Shown here piece by piece: positions 55,389 through 64,000 of a DNA stretch of 64,000 nt. A program made the position numbers and the translations under genes. The stretch is from assembly GCF_001619985.1 (NCBI RefSeq), contig NW_017264196.1, positions 124,001-188,000 on the forward strand. Direction: 5' to 3'. The notes beneath the pieces are model-generated. The model searched no databases. It was not told the origin of the DNA and worked only from the letters and a program-made list of their open reading frames with translations. The DNA comes from Xylona heveae TC161 (Eukaryota > Ascomycota > Xylonomycetes > Xylonales > Xylonaceae). Positions within the stretch are counted from its first letter, which is position 1; every line of letters begins with the position of its first letter.

Positions 55389-58300
55389 ATGGGCTCAATC
55401 ACGTCAGTAAGAGAGGCTGGTATGTCATGTTACCCCTCTATCACCCCTCGAAAATGAAAAGCTTCCAGCCTTGCTAACTGCCTGAATTCTTGTAGTTGGG
55501 CGAATTGCTGGCCTCTCTAGCAATATAGTAATTTCAGTACAATCGTCTCAATCTGTTGATTTGGAATTTTCAAATGGTTTGCAAAATGTGGTCAACACAG
55601 TGGCTGAGAGCACTCCAGAAGTAGGTCTTCATTATCCCTGCATCTGTGCCGCTGCTTAGAACACTGATGGACGATGAAGGTAATTTCAGTCCGCCACAAT
55701 GCCGACCCATTTCTTTCAGCAGTACAGCCCGCTCGTTCAGGCAAGCTCGTCACTATCACCACTACTTCACCGACTCTTCTCTCTGCCGTCCCGCATCTCT
55801 ATAAATTAGCATCATACCCAGTGGTCGTCCATGTTTCTCTGGAACCAGCTGAATGCCCAGATTATTCGGTAATCTCTTCAATTCGCCAATGCGGCTTTAC
55901 TTTTCTGCATTCAGAAACTCTTCAAGAAGCTCAGGATATTGCTCTCTCCTCCCATGCTCTTGCAGTTCAATCTGGCAAAGGAGTCATTCACTTCTTTGCT
56001 TCTGCGGATTCTGCAGAGGATGCATCCATAGACTTCGAGGACAAGGAATTTGTTCGTGAGGTACTGGACGTGGATGCTGCCAAACCTCGATTGGAGAGCA
56101 CATCCTCGAATCTCTACGCAAATGTTGACAACACTGCGAATGCCCGCATTGAGCCAGAGGGTGCCGAGTCCTCGCCGCAATCTGTAACTTCAGATGATAT
56201 CTATAACATTATCGCAAAGATTTGGGAACAGATCGAGAAAGGCACAGGCAGACGCTACCATGCCTTCGAGTATGCAGGGCCTCCGAATGCGGAGTCTGCT
56301 ATCTTCGTCTTTGGATCCAACACGAAGGTTTTCGCTCGTGAAATCAATGACGCGTCCTCAACAGATGAATTTTTTGGGGCAGGCATTATCAGTGCACGTC
56401 TATATCGTCCTTGGCTTAGCGATAAATTAGTTGCAGTTTTGCCCAAGACTCTACGTCGTTTTGCAGTATTGGAACAGACTCGCAAGAACACTACGAAGTG
56501 GGGACCGGTATTACTGGATTTGCTTGTTTCTCTAAAGACTGGAGAGTCGAAAAATACCGCTCCTGTTATTGTAGGGCACCACCTTGGCTCACTCGAACCG
56601 ACAACCGTTCGACAAGCTCTTCGAGGTATTTTCCAAAATCTTCATTCAGGAAGCCCGGTGCAGAATTTGCGGATCGGAAATCAGGCTGTCTCGGGTGACA
56701 GTGCTTCTCCTTCTGAGGCTAGACAGCCTGAGGTAGAGAACGCCTATATGAAGATATTAAGTCAGGTATTTGGCGACCATCTGCACATTGCGAATCGTTA
56801 TGGGAATGACAACGCTGGAATTTCTTCCGTTATTGCCTCGAGCCCAGAGTTTGGATACGGATCTCTCATTGCTCGTTTGGATCAACGGAAAACGTTCGTC
56901 TCTGAGATACAGGAAGAGGCCAAGACCCAGAACTTTGCTTCGGATGCTTCAAAGGACTCGCTGTCGAAGTGGGCTCTCAGTGCGGAAGACCCGAGGAGAG
57001 CAAATCAACTTGCAGAGGAAGTGGTCAAATCCCTTAGCCTTGACGGATCTTCAGCTGCAGCCAGATTGCTGCAGTCAAAGGCTCTTTTCTTCAAGGAATC
57101 GCAGTGGTTGATTGGCTCAGACGCTTGGGCTTACGATCTCGGAAACTCTGGCATACATCACGTTCTAGCATCCGGGCAGAATGTCAACATGCTGATTCTA
57201 GACTCTCAGCCATATTCAGAGAGGACCGCTGCAGACGCAACGCGACGGAAGAAGGATATCGGCCTTTATGCCATGAATTACGGTAATGCATACGTTGCAT
57301 CCGTAGCTGTGTACAGCTCCTACACTCAGGTATTGCAGGCTATGCTCGAAGCGAGCCAATTTGAAGGTCCTTCAGTTGTGCTTGCTTATCTGCCTTACAA
57401 TAAAGAGAACGATACGCCTTTGACTGTCCTTCAGGAGACGAAGAAGGCGGTTGATCTTGGTTACTGGCCATTGTATAGATGGCACCCCTCAGATGGCGAC
57501 GATGGAGAGCCAAGCTTCTCTCTGGATTCTGAACGCATCAAACGTGATCTAGAAGAATTCCTGCGCCGCGAAAATCAACTATCGCAGCTGATGCGCCGAC
57601 ACCCTGAGTTTTCTGCCAATCTATCCAATTCATATGGCTCAGAAGTCCGTGAGTTGCAGAAGAGAAACGCTAAGGATGCCTATAGCAAGCTCCTTGAGGG
57701 TCTCTACGGAGCTCCAATCACGATCCTTTTCGCGTCCGACAATGGAAATGCGGAAAGTCTGGCAAAGCGTCTCGGAAATCGCGCCAAGGCGAGAGGTCTG
57801 AAGTCAATGGTACTCGCAATGGACGATTATCCCCTTGAAGACCTTCCGAAGGATGAAAATGTTGTAATGATCACCAGTACGGCTGGTCAAGGCGAGTTTC
57901 CCCAAAACGGTAGAGGGTTCTGGGATGGCATCAAGTCTGCGAATGACCTCGATCTATCTTCTGTCAAATACGCCGTCTTTGGTTTGGGTGACAGCCATTA
58001 CTGGCCTAGAAAGGAGGACAGGATTTATTACAATAAGCCAGGCAAGGATCTTGACGCTAGAATAAAGCTACTGGGCGCTAAGCCTCTGGTTGATCTCGGA
58101 CTTGGAGACGACCAAGATCCCGATGGCTACCAAACTGGATACGGCGAGTGGGAGCCTAAGTTATGGGCAGCGCTCGGTGTCGACAAAGTTGAGGGTTTGC
58201 CGGAGGAGCCGGCTCCTCTGACAAATGAGGATATTAAGATCCAGTCTAACTATCTCAGAGGAACTATCGCCGAGGGATTGATGGACGAGAGTACTGGCGC

Positions 58301-60001
58301 CATATCGGCTAGTGATCAGCAGCTTACGAAGTTCCACGGCACTTATATGCAAGATGACCGTGACATTCGAGAGGAGCGCAAAGCTCAAGGGCTTGAGCCC
58401 GCCTATTCCTTCATGATTCGATGCAGATTGCCGAGTGGCGTTGCTACTCCACAGCAATGGCTGCAAATGGATGAAATCAGCAGCGCACACGGTAACGAGA
58501 CCATGAAGCTGACGACAAGGCAAACCTTCCAGTTCCACGGTATCGTTAAACGTAAGCTTCGACCTGCTATGCGGGCCATCAATCAAGCCCTTATGACGAC
58601 AATTGCGGCCTGTGGTGATGTCAATCGAAACGTCATGTGCAGTAGCCTTCCGGAGCGTTCCCAGTACCATCGGGAGGTGCATGCGGTATCAAAGAAAATC
58701 AGTGACCATCTTTTGCCGGCCACGACAGCTTACCACGAAATTTGGCTTAAAGATGACAATGACAACAAAATTCAGGTCGCGGGAAATGCAGTTGTGGACC
58801 AAGAACCCCTGTATGGTCCCACCTACCTTCCCAGAAAATTCAAGATTACCATTGCCATCCCGCCACACAACGATACAGATGTTTATGCACATGATATTGG
58901 TCTGATCGCCATCAAGAATGGAGGAGAACATCTGGAAGGTTTCAACGTCCTCGTCGGCGGTGGTATGGGCACCACTCATAACAACAAAAAGACATACCCA
59001 CGGACTGGCAGCATGATCGGCTATATTTCAGCAGAAAAGGTCCACATTGCTTGCGAAAAAATCATGCTTGTTCAGCGTGACTACGGTGACAGAAAGAACC
59101 GAAAGCACGCGCGAATGAAGTACACCATAGACGATATGGGTGTTGATGTTTTCCGTGGCAAGGTTGAAGAGCTGCTCGGCGAGAAGTTCGAGGAGCCGCG
59201 GCCCTTTAAATTCTTCAGCAACATTGATACCTTCGGATGGCAGAAGGATGAAGAAGGTTTCAACCACTTTACCGTCTTCATTGAAAATGGCAGAATTGAG
59301 GACACAGCTGATTTCCCCATGAGGACTGGCCTGCGAGAGATCGCGAAGGTGCATAAGGGCGAGTTTAGATTGACTGGAAATCAGCATCTCATACTGAGCA
59401 AGGTGCACAACGACGACCTTCCCATGATCAAGGAGATGCTTGCGAAATATAAACTCGATAACCTTCAATTTTCCGGTCTGCGGCTTAGCTCTTCGGCCTG
59501 TGTCGCTTTCCCAACTTGTGGTCTGGCAATGGCCGAAAGTGAACGATATCTTCCCCAGTTGGTCACAAAGCTTGAGGATACTCTAGAAGAAAACGGATTG
59601 AGACATGACTCAATTGTCATGCGGATGACAGGATGCCCGAACGGCTGTGCGCGTCCATGGCTTGCAGAGGTCGCCTTTGTCGGCAAGGCATACGGTGCAT
59701 ACAACATGTATCTTGGCGGTGGCTATCACGGACAACGTCTTAACAAGCTTTTCCGATCCTCTATCAAGGAGGACGAAATCTTGGCGATTATGAAACCTCT
59801 CCTCAAACGATATGCGCTGGAACGCCAGGACGGTGAACGATTCGGAGATTTTGTTATCCGAATTGGAATGATCAAGGCAACGCTTGAAGGAAAGAAATTC
59901 CATGACGATGTAAGTCTCAAACCGTCCCAAGATAGTACTGTTTGATCATTACTTACCAATACATGTAGGTGGCCGAAGCAGAGGAGGATGAAGAATCTTG
60001 A
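55389..60001 (+). CDS. met5: Sulfite reductase (NADPH) hemoprotein beta-component
   Basis: Four exons, 55389..55419, 55496..55620, 55680..59909 and 59969..60001, encode 1,472 residues in closed frame (yeast Met5/Ecm17 has 1,442). Residues 1-700 form the pyruvate:ferredoxin-oxidoreductase-like region. A flavodoxin-like domain (about 732-880, ILFASDNGNAESLAKRLG, STAGQGEFPQNG) follows, then the siroheme domain with YMQDDRDIREERKAQG and TTRQTFQFHG. The 4Fe-4S/siroheme ligands are complete: Cys1326 and Cys1332 (CVAFPTC) and Cys1371 and Cys1375 (GCPNGC). The enzyme reduces sulfite to sulfide for cysteine and methionine synthesis, with Met10 as flavoprotein partner. The start MGSITSVREAVGRIAGLSS fits the family better than the internal ATG at 55,674. 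The last intron (donor GTAAGT) replaces a read-through end with the acidic tail VAEAEEDEES. Confidence 0.93.
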
Positions 60002-60902
60002 AAATAAAGAGCACTATTAAGTCATTGGACCAAATGCATCCGCTTTACAGCGAAATTGAAAAAGTCAACTGTTAGTTTACGAAATTTACGCCGTATGTTT
60101 TTTCTTTCATTGTAATGTGAGGGACTTGATGGGAATGCATGAACGCTCTACGAGTGCGCATTCATAAGGTGAATGCGGCCCTGAAATGGGATATGCATTC
60201 ATCAAAGTGCAGATTAATGAAGGCGAAAATTGATGTGCCATATTGTGTTTTCTAGCGAAAGATGCTGGAACATGTGAAGACAAGGCTTGAACAAGCAATT
60301 GGCTGGAATTTTAGGATACAATCGAGGCACTGCAGCAAGCAGCGATAGACTTGGCCATACAAGTCGAAGACACATGTTGAAAACCGTATAAGGAATTCCC
60401 TCGCAATGTCGATTAGCCATCTGTGGAAGTCTCATGCTAGAAGAAAACGCCAACTCACACAAGGGGGGTCATCTGATCGCAAAGACCGTTTCTCTCTTGC
60501 TTTTCTGAGCTTAACCTTGAGGCCAAGCTGAATCATTTATTGCCCGCTGAGATGTGGCGCGCTGGTCTGATTGGCCTTTCTACTGCTCAGGCAAAATTTC
60601 TGACGGTGAAATACGAAGTAGGGCGGGACTTTGAGCCAGTGGTCTCTGCTGATTTTGGTTTGACGGCTAATGATGCTACCCCGCCCGATCAGCGGACAAA
60701 AAAGCGGTGCAGTAAGTCGCATGAAGGGGCCGAAGATGTAAACTTTTATGATGCTGACGGGCTGTGGTTTCACCTGGCTGTTCAGGGCGATTTTCAGCTT
60801 TCTTCTGTAACATTATTCGGCTTAAATACCCTCATCAGCCCCATCCGTTGACCAGAATCCTCCCAGAATTGAGTACACCGATATCAGAGCTGTTTCGTCA
60901 TT
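60002..60902. other. Intergenic region before the small secreted-protein gene
   Basis: 900 bp, probably the met5 3' end and promoter of the next gene. A 100-codon plus-strand frame around 60,552-60,851 has no family features and overlaps promoter-like sequence (CTTAAATACC near 60,821), so it is not called. Confidence 0.45.
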
Positions 60903-61418
60903 ATGCACTTGACGCTCTCCCAAATATTTGTAGGAATAGTAGCCTGCCTAAGGTTTGCATTTCCCTTTACAATTTTTGAGAATCTCTTTTTCTTCCTTAT
61001 CCCACCTCAAGTCTTTTCCTGCTCCCCATGAACCATAGGGAGACCATTAACTGACCATGACTCAAGCACTGTGGCAACCGCTCTACCGGAAGACCATGCC
61101 AAGCAGAAATCATGCCCCTTGACACAGGAAACCACGTTCAATGTGGTAACGATAACGACCTCATATGTCACCTCTATCCCAACAGTGGTGAGCATTACGG
61201 AACCTTGCTACACCTTCTCCACCACCGCTACATCTGAAGGATGCCCGCCCTTCACATCGGACTGTACTACTCCAGATTGTGTCGTCCTCAAGACGACAAC
61301 AATTCCTTGCCAGAATCGCTGCTGCCCAAAAACTCCCACCACCACGACTTTTATTCCCTGCCAAACTGCCTGCTCTGGGGGTTGTGCAACGCAATGGAGC
61401 ACTGTTACTGCTTGCTAG
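60903..61418 (+). CDS. Small secreted cysteine-rich protein, unrecognised
   Basis: Two exons, 60903..60952 and 61067..61418, encode 133 residues in closed frame. The intron has donor GTTTGC, a near-ideal branch sequence TTAACTGAC and acceptor ACTCAAG. The join creates a signal peptide MHLTLSQIFVGIVACLSTVATA with a likely cleavage after Ala22; the second exon alone has no ATG, which supports the model. The mature part (about 111 residues) has 12 cysteines, several Thr-rich stretches that could be O-glycosylated (KTTTIPC, TPTTTTFIPC), the cluster CQNRCCPK and a final residue Cys. No GPI signal or known domain is evident. It could be a cell-surface antigen or effector-like protein; function unknown. 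Confidence 0.6.
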
Positions 61419-62867
61419 AGAGAACATTCGACCAGGACTACTCCTAAGCTAGCAAAAACAACTGACATGAGGCACTTTGTGTTATCTTTTATTACGGTTG
61501 CTCGCAATGGATAATCAGCCCTCTGGGGATGGAACTTGAGAAAGGACCGAAAATCTTTTGTCATTAAAGAAAACACGTCTGTATGTCGTTTCTGTCTGAG
61601 ACAAACATCTTAGACGTTTGTCCCAGTCCCGGAAATATTTCCTTTTGACCGATGGTTGAAGTAGTGAACGATTCTCAATCTCCTGTCAGTGTTAGGATCT
61701 TGGAGTACCAGAAATAGTGAGAAACAAATAGCATATCAAAATATTATTCGACGAGCTATTTGTCGACTCCAGATCATCGCGTGACGTAAAGGGAAAGGGT
61801 CGCTGTCTCATCCAGAACCTGTGTCATTGCATGAGTCAATTTTTTATCAAGATTTCCTGTGGGGATCAATTATTCAAGCTTCTGATGAACGGCTATTTCA
61901 GGATTCCTCAAGACGATGCTCATGTGCCTTGCCCCGCAACAGACAGTGCGTCTGTGGGGAATGATTGCTTCAGCTTGTCAGCTTCCGGAAGTTGTCATGA
62001 AACCTTGTGTCATGTGTCATGCAAGCAAGGCGGTGTGTAACCCGGATTCGCTTGAACTTGGATCCAAGGTATTGACACACCATTATTGGTCGACAGTCAT
62101 GGTATCCAAGCCTTATTGCAGTCTTCAGCTTGCTTTATGCTTTTGCATCCCGCCATATACAGATAGGCCCCAGACAAGCCCGAAAGCACCCTGCGCCGGT
62201 TAAGACCACGGTAATCCACGTTGGGCGAAGGGCATTCATTAAAATGTCACTCCAGGAAAATCAGCCACTGCGTGGTCATACAGCGCCCATTGCCCCTTGC
62301 TCTGTGCTAACATCGTGGAATACTCCGGTATTCCTTCAATTAAAAGAGCCTAACAGGAGGAGTGTGGCGAACAAAGGATGTTTTCTGATGATTTGTTAAA
62401 TCACGCGCAGACTTGGTTCGATTGGTAACTTGCAGAAACTAAAGATCAAAAATGTGACCATCTTAAGCCTGACATTCTTAAACCGCATAATCTGGCACTG
62501 ACCGACTTCAATGACAGCGTGTTGATAATGGCGATAGGTGGGGGAAGTTGGGTTTGGTATGCCAAACAAAGCAAGTCGTGTCTAGCGAAAATCATTGAAA
62601 GGGTTGAACTCACTCTAATTTCTGGAACACAGGAAAATTCGATCATTCTTCATTTTCTGCTTCATAATTTCTCGGGAGAGAATATTTGACCAGGGCTACA
62701 ACCACTATAATATATACCACACGCACCTTGCTTCTATACCATAAGGATATGACCCTCTATCGCTTTCAAAGGACCACGCTGTTATTACCTGAACAATGAA
62801 ACTAAGATCAGACTATGCCAGAAATGCTGTCCAAATATCAATGATAGGAAAAGGAAGAATGGTTCGA
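61419..62867. other. Intergenic region, no gene seen
   Basis: 1.45 kb. An inverted repeat GACAAAC...GTTTGTC with a short loop lies near 61,601-61,622. Several frames of 60-95 codons between 61.8 and 62.4 kb show no family features and lack plausible starts. Otherwise it contains the 3' ends of both neighbours. Confidence 0.45.
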
Positions 62868-64000
62868 TTAGATCTCGCAACTCGGCTGGTGATCTATATT
62901 TCTGATGTATGCAGTCCCAGCCAAAACTCCCGCACCAATAATCCCGCCGTCTCTTGCTTCGCAGAGGACAATTCTCTTGTATTCGACGCCAGGACGTTGA
63001 CAAGATATATCTAGGAGCTCATCCAGGCATTGCTGACAGTCTTCCAAAAACCGTGGGTAGTGAGAAATGGTACCTCCTGTATATGCAACGATAAGTTCAC
63101 CGGAACTTGGAGATTCGAGAGCTCTAGGGGGCCCCGTCTGCTTTGTGGCATTAAGCTCACACCGTTTGTCCGCTAAAGCCCCAGCCAATTCTTCCAGTTG
63201 AATATCGCCTGCAAAAGCTAATAAACCGACAATAGCTGCAGCTATCAAACGTGCAGAACGAGCTTGAACGAATAGTGCAATCTGCCGGATAACAGATACC
63301 GCCTTTTCCGACCAAATCCATTTGCTCTGCTTTGGCGGAGGGAAGGAATCCTCGAAACATAAGACAAGAGACCTGTCAGGTATTGATTTAGCCACAGTGG
63401 TGGCAAGGAAGGCCGTGCTGAGAGTATTGCGGCGTCGGATTATTTCAGGCAAATCGTTCTGGTTCCATCCAAGTAGCTTAACAAAGACATCGAGCATGAC
63501 GAGACGAACGATTTCCCCCATATAGCGACCTGCAGTCATGTACTCAAAGGGCTGAAATCCTGGAGCTTCACTTGCCTCGTCCAGGAGAGCATCCCACTTG
63601 GTAATAAAATCCAGCCGCCGCAGAGGCGGCGCCGTTCCTTTGATCGTCCATTCGGTGTTGATCACCACATCTATATTTTGCTCATCCTCCTCCTGCAGCA
63701 CTTCAATGGATGCACGCTTGGAGGGGCTTAGATGCCTGATATTTAGAGGTATCGTAGCATTTGTTCCAGTGCCAACTATGAGACCCATTGCTACTCTTCT
63801 ATTGGGCAAGGACGATGCTCTGTATGCCAAGGATGCTAATGTAGCGACAGTATCGTTTGTTATTGCCGCAATATGCAACCGAGGCAAAGCTGTCAATTCA
63901 CTTCTGATCGTATCAAGCTGTGACATGGATTCGCCATTTCTAGAAACCTGCCGCGTGTGTCGCTCATAACCAGCCAGCAAAAGCTTTCCCAGGTTCAGAT
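62868..64000 (-). CDS. Hexokinase-family protein, C-terminal part (5' end outside window)
   Basis: A single open frame of about 377 residues running to the window edge (LNLGKLLLAGYERHTRQ at the edge), so the N-terminal third is missing. Hexokinase landmarks are RLHIAAITNDTVATLAS (the Asn-Asp of the catalytic loop is kept), GLIVGTGTNATIPL, VVINTEWTIKG, YMGEIVRLVML, SLVLCFEDSFPPP and the C-terminal VAYTGGTISHYPRFL...DGGIIGAGVLAG. NDTVAT and NTEWT differ from the usual NDTVGT and N(C/T)EWG of active glucose kinases, pointing to an atypical regulatory member such as the Aspergillus XprF/HxkC group. Catalytic activity is therefore uncertain. Confidence 0.8.
   Translation of the reverse strand, partial: LNLGKLLLAGYERHTRQVSRNGESMSQLDTIRSELTALPRLHIAAITNDTVATLASLAYRASSLPNRRVAMGLIVGTGTNATIPLNIRHLSPSKRASIEVLQEEDEQNIDVVINTEWTIKGTAPPLRRLDFITKWDALLDEASEAPGFQPFEYMTAGRYMGEIVRLVMLDVFVKLLGWNQNDLPEIIRRRNTLSTAFLATTVAKSIPDRSLVLCFEDSFPPPKQSKWIWSEKAVSVIRQIALFVQARSARLIAAAIVGLLAFAGDIQLEELAGALADKRCELNATKQTGPPRALESPSSGELIVAYTGGTISHYPRFLEDCQQCLDELLDISCQRPGVEYKRIVLCEARDGGIIGAGVLAGTAYIRNIDHQPSCEI

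Noticed and set aside
55674-55679. ATG at 55,674 as the met5 start
   Set aside because: Two upstream exons join in frame and give MGSITSVREAVGRIAGLSS, which fits the family better than a start at MKVISVRHN; the bases ATGAAG then form the intron end.
58161-58682. 173-codon minus-strand frame inside met5
   Set aside because: Antisense shadow of the sulfite reductase coding sequence with no independent support.
60540-60851. 104-codon plus-strand frame between met5 and the secreted-protein gene
   Set aside because: The first methionine is not an ATG, no family resemblance is seen, and it overlaps promoter-like sequence of the next gene.
61592-61622. Inverted repeat GACAAAC...GTTTGTC as a terminator or structured RNA
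   Set aside because: The stem is short, has no T-run, and lies in a eukaryotic intergenic region; it is probably chance.

Overview
The window comes from a filamentous ascomycete. Genes carry short introns (about 48-135 bp) with GT..AG ends, and many products are recognisable fungal housekeeping proteins. The middle of the window is a roughly 30 kb, extremely AT-rich repeat block showing the C-to-T and G-to-A decay expected from repeat-induced point mutation (RIP). Together these suggest a dimorphic Onygenales fungus of the Blastomyces/Emergomyces type; that placement is inference, not proof.

Left gene-rich arm (1-5.1 kb): the 3' end of a Nudix hydrolase gene, RNA polymerase subunit Rpb8, Elongator subunit Elp4 and the tRNA-splicing endonuclease subunit Sen34. 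Convergent and divergent pairs alternate.

Repeat block (about 5.7-35.4 kb): no intact host gene is visible. It is a nest. An old, heavily eroded Ty3/Gypsy copy begins at about 10.65 kb, is interrupted at 12.56 kb, and resumes at 31.25 kb. The 18.7 kb insertion between these points has matching inverted ends. It contains two inverted 2,661-bp arms carrying remains of a transposase-like gene, and between them a younger, less eroded Ty3/Gypsy chromovirus (21,026-28,588). That chromovirus has gag, protease, RT, RNase H, integrase and chromodomain parts on the minus strand and an antisense cysteine-rich/coiled-coil ORF on the plus strand. A 1.1 kb element with 29-bp inverted ends and two 180-bp tandem units close the block only a few hundred bases before the next gene.

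Right gene-rich arm (35.5-64 kb): Dbp7 (ribosome biogenesis helicase), Asa1 (ASTRA complex), a Zn2Cys6 transcription factor, a family 25 glycosyltransferase-like protein, Clr2 (heterochromatin silencing), a GMF/Aim7 ADF-homology protein assembled here from four exons, a molybdopterin-binding-domain protein, a Ras GTPase, an intron-containing tRNA-Gln(UUG), the sulfite reductase beta subunit (Met5), a small secreted cysteine-rich protein, and the 3' part of a hexokinase-like gene. Most are unlinked housekeeping functions, and no biosynthetic cluster is seen.

Exon structures were worked out by eye from splice signals, frame closure and remembered family conservation. Every multi-exon model given as confident closes in frame.
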